Of a stretch of 64,000 bases of DNA, positions 54,761-64,000 are shown in pieces. The DNA is from Larix kaempferi (Eukaryota > Streptophyta > Pinopsida > Pinales > Pinaceae), in contig BSBM01000050.1 in the NCBI GenBank assembly GCA_027924585.1, forward strand, positions 4,030,001-4,094,000, in the 5' to 3' direction. The stretch's first letter is position 1. Each line of letters begins with the position of its first letter. A program made the position numbers and the translations under genes. The notes beneath the pieces are model-generated. The model searched no databases, had not been told where the DNA came from, and worked only from the letters and a program-made list of their open reading frames with translations.

Positions 54761-55606
54761 CTAACATAGATCAAAGTTTAGAAAACTTTGCTTCTGTAAG
54801 AGACTTGGGGAAGATGTCTGCAACTTGATCATCTGTAGGACAAAAGAGCACTTCAGGAACACATTCATGAACAAGATTTCTGATGAAGTGCATATGTAGC
54901 TCAATGTGTTTGTTGTGTTGATGTAGGACTGGATCTTTGTCAAGCTTGATGGCACTTTGACTTTCGCACCAAAGTGGAGTAGGTTGTTGCTGCTTGAATC
55001 CAAACTCTGAAAGGATCTATCGAATCCATAAAGCTTCTTGACTGGCATTAACTACGGCTCGATATTCTGCCTCTGCTTAAGAAAGAGAAAGAGATTTTTG
55101 TTTCTTACAAGCCCAAGTGACAAGTCCAGATTCCAAACTAAAAACATAACCTGCTGTAGACTTTCGATCATCAGGATCGCTGGCCCAATCTGAATCAGTG
55201 AAACCAACCAACAAAGGTTCCCCCCTGTACTGTAATGAATCCCAAACTGAATTGTACCTCGAATATATCAAAGTATTCTTTTGGCTGCTTTCCAGTGACT
55301 TTCATGAGGTGTTTGCATATAACAGGCAACACGGCCAATGACAAAGGAAAGGTCAGGACGGGAATGAATCAAGTGTAAGAGACTACCAACAAGCTGACGA
55401 TACAAGGTGGAATCTACTTTAGGTGAAGTACAAGTGGCAGAAAGTTTGACTCCAGACTGGAAGGGAGAAGGGGATGGTGTACAATCTTCCATGTGAAAGC
55501 GATGAAGAAGGTCACAAGCATACTTAGACTGAGAAAAAAAGATTCCTTCTTTGGTTTGCAGGACTTGGAGACCAAGAAAATAATGTAAATGTCCTAAGTC
55601 TGACAT
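54761..55606 (-). pseudogene. Copia C RT C-terminus and RNase H
   Basis: Pieces 55268-55606 (LGHLHYFLGLQVLQTKEGIF, SLLHLIHSRPDLSFVIG), 55077-55271 (LLVGFTDSDWASDPDDRKST, the copia RNase H with its first Asp) and a shifted end to about 54761 (SQSAIKLDKDP, LHMHFIRN). Several frameshifts and stops. The family removes RNA from the RNA-DNA hybrid. Confidence 0.8.
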
Positions 55607-55980
55607 TTCAAAATTTTTGTAAGACTGGATTTCAAATGGGTTATAAGCTTAGGGTCACTACCAGTAAGAATAAGGTCATCAACATATAGAACAAGTATGA
55701 TGAGATGATTTCCTACTTTCTTGGTATAGACATTGGGGTCAGAATGGCATCTAGAAAAACCAGTGTCAAGGAGAAAGCTATCCATTTTGGCATACCTACA
55801 AGCGCTAGGAGCTTGCTTAAGGTCATATAAGGATTTCTTAAGGCGGAAGACAAGGCTAGAGTTATTCTGAACATATCCAAGAGGTTGTTCCATGTAAATT
55901 TCCTCCTGTAAATCACTATGTAAGAAGGCAGACTTGACATCCATTTGATGGACTTCCTAGTTATGTAAGGTGGTAAGGGA
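55594..55980 (-). pseudogene. Copia C reverse transcriptase core
   Basis: MDVKSAFLHSDLQEEIYMEQ, LKKSLYDLKQAP and LYVDDLILTGSD give the copia RT palm with an intact YVDD. A TAG just upstream replaces the usual Trp before EVHQMDVK, and a one-base shift near 55600 separates it from the downstream piece. Confidence 0.85.
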
Positions 55981-57381
55981 AAGAACAAGGCAGATGGAGT
56001 TCATTTTTGCGACAGGAGCAAAGGTTTCATTGTAGTCAATCCCTTCAACTTGGGAAAAACCTTTGGAAACTAACCTTGCCTTAAGTCTTTCAACACTTCC
56101 ATCTGATGCACACTTAGTTCTGTAAACCCATTTACATCTGATAAGTTTTCTTCCTTTTGGAAGAGGTACATGATCCCAAGTATCGTTGGCCATTAAGGAA
56201 CAATATTCTTCATCCATAGCTGCATCCCAATCTGGATTTCCTGAATATTCTGCAAAGATTTCTGGATCATGATTCTCAGAAACTTGAGCCAAAAGAGAAG
56301 AGGCTCGTTGAAACTGAGAACGTGTTCGACGTTGATCTCTAGGATCACCGACAAGATCACCAGTTGCTTCACATGTTGAATGGACCCATTGAGAAAGCAC
56401 TTGTGCTAGTGAAACTAGAGGAACATGAGCAGGCGGAGGTGGATTTTCATCATCACTGTCATCATCAGAAACTGGAGTTGGAAAGATGTCAAGGAAGTTG
56501 GAAGAAGAAGAAGGCACAATCGCCGAATCAGGATCGCAGTCCAAAGATGACACAATTGCCAAGTTAGGCTCACAAGCTAAGAGATTTTCATCAAATTTAA
56601 CATCTCTTCTAATGATTACATAATGAGAATGTGGTTGAAGAAGTCTATAACCTTTTACATCTTCATAATATCCAACAAATATGTACTTTTCACTTTTAGG
56701 CTGCAATGCTTTCCATTTTTCATTCAGAATGTGAGTCCATGCTTCACTACCAAACACACGGAAGTGAGTTACATCTAGTTTAATTTTACTCCATGCTTCT
56801 TCCGGTGTGATACCTTGTAAAGCTTTAGTGGGGGTGTGATTAACTATGTAATTTGCACAATTTATGGCTTCAGCCCAAAATTGAAGACTTAGTCCCTTAG
56901 ATTGGATCATACAATTAGCCATTTCTTTTAAAGTGCAGTTCTTCCATTCAGCTACACCATTTTGTTGTGGTGTATATGGAATAGTGTGTTGTTGTTGGAT
57001 TCCTTGTTCAGTGCAGAAGGTAGTGAAATTTTTGTTAACATATTCTCCTCCATTGTCAGATCTTAATTTAATAATTTGATGACCAGATTGTTTTTCAACA
57101 AGGGCCTTGTAGGCCAAGAACATGTTAAATACTTCGCTCTTAAGTTTTAGGAAATAAACCCAAGTGTGTCTGGTGTAATTATCAATGAAAGTTAATAAAT
57201 ATTTGAAACCAGAAAAGGAAGCAGATGGAAGAGGACCACACAAGTCACAATGCACAAGCTCCAAGGGAACCGAGGCATGCAAAGAGGCACGTTTGTCAAA
57301 ACTGTCCCAATGATGTTTTCCGAGTATACAACCGAAACAGACACCATCCCTGCAAGATACCATCTGAAGACTTGTCACCAT
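55957..57381 (-). pseudogene. Copia C integrase and RT N-terminus, 474 codons open
   Basis: It starts with the C..C zinc pair of integrase (GVCFGCILGKHH), then the core: LVHCDLCGPLP (Asp), LRSDNGGEYVNKNF (Asp) and PQQNGVAEWKNCTLK (Glu), so the triad is intact. The spacer and KGYRLLQP block follow, then the start of RT (LPKGRKLIRCKWVYRTK, GIDYNETFAPVAKMNSI). It ends at the TAG before the RT core. Confidence 0.9.
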
Positions 57382-57980
57382 ATGTCTTTACATAGTTGTT
57401 GCAATGAGCGATAATTTAAGTGACCAAATTGCTCATGCCAAAGTTTTCTCAAGTTATCATTATGAGCAACAAAAACTAAAGGAAAAGGTGATGACTCAAA
57501 GTTGTTAAATTTGTACAACCTGGTAATATCATCAACAATTCCAGTAGCTAGGACCTGTTGAGGATCTTTAAAATCCTTGATTACAACTTGGTGAGGTGTA
57601 AACGTCACAGTTTTACCTTCACCAGAATGAGTGATTTGATAGACTGATAACAAATTGCAGGAAATTCTTGGAACACATAGTACATCACTAAAATGACCAT
57701 TATCTACTGGAACTGTTCCAGCTCCTACAACACTTAGAGATCTATCATCACCAACAAATATTTTTTTGGCGTTACATTCATGCATAGTAGAAAATATGGC
57801 TTGATCCTTAGCCATATGATAAGATGCTCTAGAATCAATGAGCCATTCATTTGAAGTAGAATAAGAAGATGCATTATAAGAATAACTAGAAGCACAAAGT
57901 GCATGTCCATGAGAGGTAGATTCTAAAGGCGAATCTAGGCTGATGTGGTGCTTCTTCATTGTTGCTTCCAAGATTGCCAT
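57375..57980 (-). pseudogene. Copia C protease and GAG-pre-integrase region
   Basis: The protease site reads LIDSRASYHMA: the Gly of D-S-G-A-S has become Arg, which should abolish activity. FVGDDRSLSVVGAGTV, DVLCVPRISCNLLSVYQ and KLWHEQFGHLNYRSLQQL continue into integrase. The frame overlaps the next piece by a few bases, marking a shift. Confidence 0.85.
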
Positions 57981-58805
57981 CTTCTTGAAACACTTAGATT
58001 CATCATGATTATATTTCCTGCAATATTTGCAATGATGCTCAGTCTTCTTGCCTTCTGGCTTGGATCCTTTGTCATTTTTTAAAGAATGAGCTGACTGAGA
58101 GGGTTTGGGACTCTTTTTTTACTTATTATTGCGAAAATTTTGTTTCTTGGGAGGCTTGGACTTTTCTTTCTGTTGGGACAATAAATATTTCCTAGATGTA
58201 TCTGCATTGTTAATTATTCCAAGATGGATGAGCTTATCTTTCTCTCTAATTAAGGAATCACAAAATGATTCAAGACTAGGCTCTTGATAGCTAGTTGCAT
58301 TCAAGGATTCTTTCATGGAGTAAAATGTAGATACAAAAACATAATATGCAGGTCCAAGTTTGAAAAGAATATGATAAATGCATTGTTTTTCTTCCCTCTT
58401 AATCTTGCATTCTTCACATAAGAGTTTAAGAATTTTGTACTTAGATAAATAATCTTGTATGCAGGAAAAATCACTTGGATTTAAAGAAATCAACTCATTT
58501 TCAAGTTGGTGACCTCGAATTTCATTGTGTTTACCAAACACAAATTCCAACTTGTCCCAAACAGCATCAGGTTCATCAATTCCAGATATGTGGAATCACA
58601 AATCAGTAGAGATTGATATCCCAATCAATCCACGAGCTTCGTCACATCTATTTGCCTATTTGATTTTCTTATCATCATCAGTAGGTTATGTTTCTTTCCC
58701 TAAGGTAATTCTTAAAATCCCTTTACTTTGTAGAACATCCTCCATACGAGATTTCCATGAGAAATAGTTGGAACTGGTAAGTAGAATATCACAAGGGATG
58801 GCCAT
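57981..58805 (-). pseudogene. Copia C gag (UBN2-type)
   Basis: Likely start at the ATG at 58805 (MAIPCDILLTSSNYFSWKSR). A stop interrupts near 58660, then the open piece 58119-58550 has FGKHNEIRGHQLENELISL and HILFKLGPAYYVFVSTFYSM, the copia capsid signature. A CCHC knuckle near 58000-58050 (HHCKYCRKYNHDESKC on the minus strand) follows. Confidence 0.8.
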
Positions 58806-60011
58806 ATTTGTAAAATAATGGCTGTAAAATTAGAAACCAATAGTCTAGATGCGAAGAGCTCGAAAAAATAGGTGGTTTCAAAAAAACAGCATTGAAAACT
58901 GACTCCATATGATGAAGTTATGCTTGAACAAAGAAACTATTGAAAATGTTCCTAATAGTGACGTGGTAGATAGAAAATGACCAGCTAAAAAAAAGGACCC
59001 CCCTCTTCCCAAGATGAACCTTTGACAATCACTTTACAATAAAGTTGCTTTAAGTGAATCACTTTTGTAAAATAAGTGATTTCACTTTTACAATGATGTT
59101 ACTTTAAATAGTGCAGCAATAAAAAGGAACTCAAGTGACTCACTTTTTATTTTTGTTTTTTTATTATTTAAGTGAAATGCACTTTTACAATAAAGTAACT
59201 TGAAAATAGAAATTGCATGCAATTTTTCTTTTAAAAGTAACTTCCTAAGACTTGAACTCAAGACCTATTGAGGAATAAAACAACTTTGAACCAAGTGAGC
59301 TAGATTAAAAGGTATGTAAAATATGAGAATGAGGAAGGGAGTTTTTTTTTTTTTCCTCTCCTTGCTCGGTTTCCGTGCTTGCCTTTTTTCCTACAAAACA
59401 CACCACAAACCGAAACAAAAAAAACGTTTCCACACGTTTGGGATTATATCTTGTTAGCTTGCCTGGAAAGTCTACATTTTCTCTATGTTTCTGATTTTCC
59501 GAGATCACACAAGGTGCACGCAAAGAGCATACGCAGCCGATGAAAACCTTTTCCCTTTCTGTTTTTGATTCTCCGAGATCGCACAAGGTGCACGGCAAAG
59601 AGCATACGCAGCCGAGAAAAACCCTTTCCTTTTCTGTTTCTGATTCGCCAAGATCACATAAGGTGCACGGCAAATAACATACGCAGACAGGGAAAGGAAA
59701 AATCCGAAACTAAAAAAAATCTAATAATAAAACTGGTAAAATATGAGATATATTTTTTTTAAAACATAAATAAAAAAAATGTCACTGTAACATTATACCT
59801 TCAGATCTGATGAAATACGCGTTTCTGAAGCAACCGGGAATCGTGTTTTATCAAACGAAAACTATTTTCCAATGGAAATGGCACTCTGGACGCAATGGAA
59901 CACCTCCCATAGCCCAGAAATGCTAAAAAATACCAGAACCAAAAACCCTTTCAAATTTTAGCAACAACAGTTTAAGATCTAGATCATAACCAGAAGCAAC
60001 TCTTCATAAAA
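58806..60011 (-). other. Copia C leader
   Basis: About 1.2 kb of untranslated sequence between primer site and gag, long for a copia element. It holds a 75-bp triplicate at about 59480-59700 and AT-rich stretches. The cysteine-rich minus-strand frame at 59305-59673 is produced by the repeat. Confidence 0.6.
59480..59700 (-). repeat. 74-75-bp repeat x3 in copia C leader
   Basis: CCGAGATC.CACAAGGTGCACG and variants start at about 59499, 59573 and 59648 (spacing 74-75). Each unit also carries AAAGAGCATACGCAGCCGA or a near copy. Confidence 0.85.
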
Positions 60012-60023
60012 GCTCTGATACCA
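60012..60023 (-). promoter_or_regulatory. Copia C primer binding site (initiator Met tRNA)
   Basis: The minus strand reads TGGTATCAGAGC directly after the 5' LTR, the exact plant copia consensus. Confidence 0.95.
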
Positions 60024-60470
60024 TGTTCGGGTACACAGGGTACTCCCAAAATAATGAACACCTAGAGCAACCACTTCACACAAATAGATCATAGATCGAT
60101 ACACCGATGTTTTGATGTGGTTTAAACCCTCGAGAGGGAAAGACTCCACGGCCTCGGCTAAATAGCTTCTACGAAGCAATTTATTATGCAACGAAAGAAA
60201 GTTACAAATGAGCTTCTCATAATCGATCAACTAAACAATGATCCTCCATGCTCTTTAAATAGAGATCATGGACCAATCGATTGTTAAGCCACGGATCAAG
60301 GTTAGGTATGAACTAAGAGAAGTTGAGTTGTCGGATCACAACATATCGTGACAGTAGGATTAAATATTTACAAATGCATGCTAATGCATACTAAAGAAAC
60401 ACACTTTTCCTAACAGATATATTACACAAGTTGATTTTAACTAACTCCTAAGTGTCTAAATATACTAACA
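60024..60470 (-). repeat. Copia C 5' LTR
   Basis: Same length as 54200-54646. TATA-like CTATTTAAAGAG (minus strand) at about 60251-60264, followed downstream by the leader. Confidence 0.9.
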
Positions 60471-61967
60471 GTTTTCATATTTAAAGAGTCTGAAAAACTT
60501 AAACAATAACTCTATACACCCTCTCATGGATTTCACATCGAGCCCGAGTTGGTAGATGCTTGTTGTTTTTTAATATTTCGAGAGTCTGAAAATCCTAAAG
60601 AAGACTCCAAAAGGTCATTTTTCGTAAAGTTACTCTCTTCCCCCCAAAAAGGGTAAAACAATGCGAGAGAGAACCCTTCTAGTCAAGTATGACTAGAACT
60701 TTCATTTTTCGTAAATAATCCACAAAGGTTCAGAAAATGGGTAAACTTATACCTAAGTGGATGTCCCTTCAATTCCTTTAGCGAGCCTGAAGTGAACAAA
60801 TATACTCGGCGATATTGTCAATTTTAAGGAATCTAACAAGAGCTTAGACAAAAGTGCATAAAAATATTTCCCGTAAAGGTTTAATAAGCCCGAAAAAGTA
60901 AACTTGTGACCTCCTTAATGTTTTTAACGAGCTTAAAGGAGAGATGGAAGAATGCTCATAGCCTCCATACTATTTTTAACAAGCTCAAAGGAAATATGGA
61001 AGAATGATCGTAATGGGAGAAGTCGAGTTTCATGGCCATGCAAGACTAGTTCCAAGCGAATGGAACAAAAGTATGCATAATTCTAGGAATAGGAGAAAGA
61101 TAAGGACACTCAAGGTGTGTCCCCTCCGGGTAAAAGGTATCAAATCATGAAGGAAAAATGATACATGGCTTAACAGAAATGAGATCAAATATGGAGGCTT
61201 ATATAATGAGCTAAAAGCGTGGAATCCGGCATCAGGATCATTAGCGCAAGTGGGATCAAAATAAATGCACATGTGACTTAAAAACAAAAATGGGAGCCTT
61301 ATAAGGAATGGCCATAAATATATGAGGAAGAAAAACATGAGGCTTCTTCTCAAAGTCATGGTAAATATAGAAAGGCTCCCGAGCCTATGATAAAAACTCA
61401 GTATGGGCACCATAATGGCATAAGGGTGTTGACTACGGTGACCCATGTTAGGTAGGCTCTGCAGTCGGACTGGTGCACAATGCATATAGAGATGGTTAAC
61501 ACACCAATATCCAATAGGTTCGACCCTATGGTGAATTCAGATGGCAAAATGTTCAAATGCATCATAACAGCGGGGAAGCCTAAACCTATATGCAATGTTC
61601 CGAATATACTTCACATGATCAAACAAAGTGTTGAAAATGACCAGTAAGCAAGCATTCGTCCAGCTAAGAATCCTGTCTCCAAGAAACATTAGTACTAAGA
61701 TCCTATCTAAAACATATGTAAAGAAATATCCGATACAATTCACTGTGGTATAAATACTTTCAACTTCACTATCATCAACAACAGGCATATTTCAGGTAGA
61801 GCTAACCAATGAAGACTCAATAATAACAAATCCTTAGGACTTACAATCAACAAGATCAACTTCAGGATGAAGATCAAAGTTGAAGGACGTGATGGAATCT
61901 GTAGGAACAAATTCATCGCCACGAGAGTTGAAAATTCTAAAAGTAGAATCAAACTCAGGAGGAATAC
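60471..61967. other. Diverged relative of G's 3' non-coding tract, right part
   Basis: It continues 54199 after copia C. 60471-60910 aligns block by block with 11200-11600: .AGAGTCTGAAA., TTTTTCGTAAA, AACTTATACC.., GGCGATATT.TCA. No gene is recognised. The frames at 61030-61952 are short and overlapping. Confidence 0.5.
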
Positions 61968-62590
61968 TGATTCGGATTTTATGAGCAGAACGAAATGAAT
62001 ACGGATTATTATCAGATGCTTAACACAAAATAACAGAGATACAGTAAAACTGGTTTTCTATTCAATAAGGAAATAAGCTAGAACTGTAAAATGCAGCGGA
62101 AAACAAGCTTGTTGGAATGGTGGCGGCTTATCTCTGAGAAGAGATGTGACGACTGCGCTCATTTCGCAAGAAGATGGTTACAATGAAGCTCTCAAGGCCT
62201 TTTACAATAAATAGGAATGTCAAAAACCCTAGACATCCAAAAACCTAACCCTAGGAGATGAAACGCCAAAAGTCATGTGGGCCCCGTTTGGGTAAGTTAG
62301 TACATCAACTTCCCAGGGTCGTAACTTTTGCATACGATCTCCGTTTGGGGCACTCAATATCCCGTTCTAAAGGTCTATCTGAGATTTACAACTTTCAACT
62401 GGGGCCAAATGCATGTCAAGCACAACCATTTGGCCCCCCAAATTGCAAGAAAAGGTCGTTTAGGGCCTCAAAATGGTCCCGGAAGTTCAGGACCCGAAAA
62501 ACTGCTAAAAATAGTACAATACCAAAATTGCCATAAAATTGTTTTGAGCCAGTTAGAAAGGTGGGTGGCCACCAATATCCACCTGGATCA
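61968..62590 (-). repeat. Element D 3' LTR (about 623 bp)
   Basis: The right edge (GGATCA, 62585-62590) is fixed by the polypurine tract. On the minus strand the LTR begins TGATCCAGG. The left edge is placed at TGATTCGG (61968) because it is a near inverted match. No second LTR is in the window. Confidence 0.5.
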
Positions 62591-62602
62591 ATCCTCCCTC
62601 CT
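62591..62602 (-). promoter_or_regulatory. Element D polypurine tract
   Basis: The minus strand reads AAGGAGGGAGGAT before the LTR edge. Confidence 0.65.
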
Positions 62603-62949
62603 TAGGAAGCAATGGTCTCCATTGCGTTGAGTTCCCCCATCAGATGAGGAAATTTCTGTTGAATTTGGCCTCGGGTGAGCCACTTGCCTTGGTGCAGGAG
62701 CTGCCCTGCTTTGACAACTCGATAAAGCTGGATCCTTTGATGTCGAGTGCCCTTGATCCGTGTGTCTGCAATATGATCACTGGATGCTTGTTGTAGGAAG
62801 TCAGGGTTGAGCTCTGTTGGTGTCAACTTCTCTGCTATGTCTAAGGTGTCTAATAGTGGTGGGAAATATGGCCGAAGGAGAGCCACATTGAAGACTAGAT
62901 GCAGACCAAGGAAGGGGGGAATGTTGAGCTCAAAAGCATTGTCACCCAC
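62603..62949 (-). pseudogene. Element D integrase C-terminus with diverged chromodomain-like tail
   Basis: DNAFELNIPPFLGLHLVFNV and LLRPYFPPLLDT are the post-integrase block of chromoviruses. The last ~50 residues (ADTRIKGTRHQRIQLYRVVK, GKWLTRGQIQQKFPHL) stand where a chromodomain lies but lack its aromatic cage pattern. The family uses this domain to steer insertion to chromatin marks; here it may be lost or changed. Confidence 0.7.
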
Positions 62950-64000
62950 CTCCTTGGTGATGGTGTATGGCCCTTAATGGAGTGGGCGAAGCTTTCGATG
63001 GGGCCTTGTAAGGTGTTCTTTCTGTAAATGTAACCAAACTTTGTCACCCACCTGAAACTTATGTGGCACCCGATGTTGATCATGGCGCTGCTTGTACTTG
63101 GCATTAGAATTCTATAGAATATCTTGAACCTGTTGGTGGATATGCTGGATCCATTCAATGAACCGAGCGGCTTTGTCATCTTCTGGGGACGAGTCGGCCG
63201 AGGTGGTCGCAAGGGGAAGTGCAACATCCATGGGGCCCAATGGTTGGAATCCCAATCCCACCTGAAAGGGGCTATGGCTAGTTGTGCTATGCAGGGCTCG
63301 GTTGTAGCTATGTTGGACATAGGGGAGACTCTCATCCCATGTGCGGGGGTGTGTTGAATTGTACATGCACAGGATATATACGACCATCCGGTTGACGACC
63401 TCCATTTTCCCATCGGTCTGGGGGTGGAAGGCAGTAGATTTGGTGTGCTTGGTATCCAGCAGTGACCAGAGGCTTGACCAGAATGAGCTGAGAAACTGAC
63501 TGTCACGGTCTGAGATAATGGTCTGTGGGATCCCAAAATGTACCCATACTCGTTCAAAGAGGAGCTTGGAAGTGGCTTCTGCTGTGATGTTCTTCTTGCA
63601 AGCAGCTAGAATCACCATCTTGGAAAAGCGATCAACAACCACGAAAACACAGTCGTTTCCTCTCTTGGTGGACGGGAGTCCCGACATGTAGTCCATTGAG
63701 ATGGATTCCCACGGCCTGTCAGGAGTAAGCAGAGGGATGTATAGGCCCTGTTTCTTAGTGGTTGGTTTGGCAATAGCGCAAGCGGTGCAAAACCTGATAT
63801 ACTTGCCGACATCCTATCGAAGTTTCGGCCAGTAGAAATGTTTCTGCAACACTACCACTGTCTTTTCGACGCCAAAGTGTCCTGCCACCCGACTGTAGTG
63901 AGCTTCCCAAATCAGCTTCGCGCGCTCGCTTGATGGAACGCAGAGATGGACCATACGACACAACAACCCGTCCTGAAGATGGAAATTAGCAACCACTAAG
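62950..64000 (-). pseudogene. Element D integrase
   Basis: The zinc region is split over frames at 63814-63996 (LIWEAHYSRVAGHFG, FYWPKL) and 63700-63812. The core 63112-63696 has MDYMSGLPSTKRGND (Asp), IISDRDSQFLSSFW (Asp) and HPQTDGKMEVVNR (Glu), so the triad is intact. A shifted piece near 62990-63110 carries the KVWLHLQKEHLT-like block. At least two frameshifts. Confidence 0.85.

Larger units (their letters stand above)
54200..60470 (-). mobile_element. Copia C: full-length, decayed Ty1/copia retrotransposon
   Basis: Two 447-bp LTRs (54200-54646 and 60024-60470), an initiator-Met primer site, leader, gag, protease, integrase, RT, RNase H and polypurine tract, all on the minus strand. The LTRs differ by about 40 positions by eye (~9 %). 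No clean 5-bp target duplication: CCGGT on the left, GTTTT on the right. Flank sequences on both sides join smoothly into one diverged repeat, so the insertion itself is real. Confidence 0.95.
61968..64000 (-). mobile_element. Element D: 3' end of a chromodomain-type Ty3/gypsy element
   Basis: Integrase followed by a diverged chromodomain-like end and an LTR, on the minus strand, running off the right edge. The integrase style (MDYMSGLP, SDRDSQFLSSFW) is that of chromoviruses. Frameshifts between pieces show it is degenerate. Confidence 0.8.

Noticed and set aside
59305-59673. Cys-rich repeated peptide in the copia C leader
   Set aside because: Produced by the 75-bp repeat (25 codons) between primer site and gag; no start context or family match.

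Overview
This window is a plant nuclear intergenic region built almost wholly from nested, decayed LTR retrotransposons. I found no convincing host gene, rRNA, tRNA or CRISPR array. Plant origin follows from the element families: Ty1/copia with initiator-Met tRNA primer sites, Tat-like Ty3/gypsy with a plant mobile domain (PMD) ORF and a second RNase H, and a chromodomain-type gypsy. The piling-up of large elements (13-16 kb) suggests a very large genome, possibly a gymnosperm; that last point is inference from general resemblance, not proof.

Layout. 1-67: edge of an unidentified LTR element inserted into copia A. 68-3997: copia A (minus strand), 5' LTR 3309-3997. 3998-7874: non-coding, with a ~420-bp satellite-like tandem array at 4190-6012. 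7875-9556: stump of a forward gypsy element F (LTR, PBS, leader). 9557-38631: element G, a ~16-kb Tat-like gypsy on the minus strand, read right to left: 5' LTR (37874-38631), leader with a 33-bp minisatellite, gag, protease, linker with zinc knuckles, RT (split by a solo LTR at 17283-17985), RNase H, integrase, a second RNase H, a PMD-like ORF in antisense (12932-13748), and a clipped 3' LTR (9557-9838).

Inside G's leader sits element B (23361-36567, 13,207 bp, minus strand), the best-preserved element: 1434-bp LTRs with TGTTGG/CCAACA ends, a perfect GGTAG target duplication, a gag-pol frame interrupted only by isolated stop codons, a second capsid-like domain between protease and RT, and an intact 943-codon sense ORF (PMD-like region, NLS-like motif, long coiled coil) where envelope genes usually lie.

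The gag-to-5'-LTR half of G plus ~3.5 kb of flank is tandemly duplicated: unit 1 is 18727-42137 (carrying B) and unit 2 is 42138-52312 (without B), joined at a 6-bp GAACCA microhomology. 52313-54199 and 60471-61967 are two parts of a diverged relative of G's 3' region, split by copia C (54200-60470, two 447-bp LTRs). 61968-64000 is the 3' part of a chromodomain-type gypsy, element D.

Relative order from divergence counted by eye: G inserted early (its LTR remnants differ by roughly 8 %), copia C is of similar age (LTRs ~9 %), the tandem duplication came later (~3 %), and B is youngest (LTRs ~1.5 %). B is missing from unit 2, where its target site is empty, which agrees with that order.
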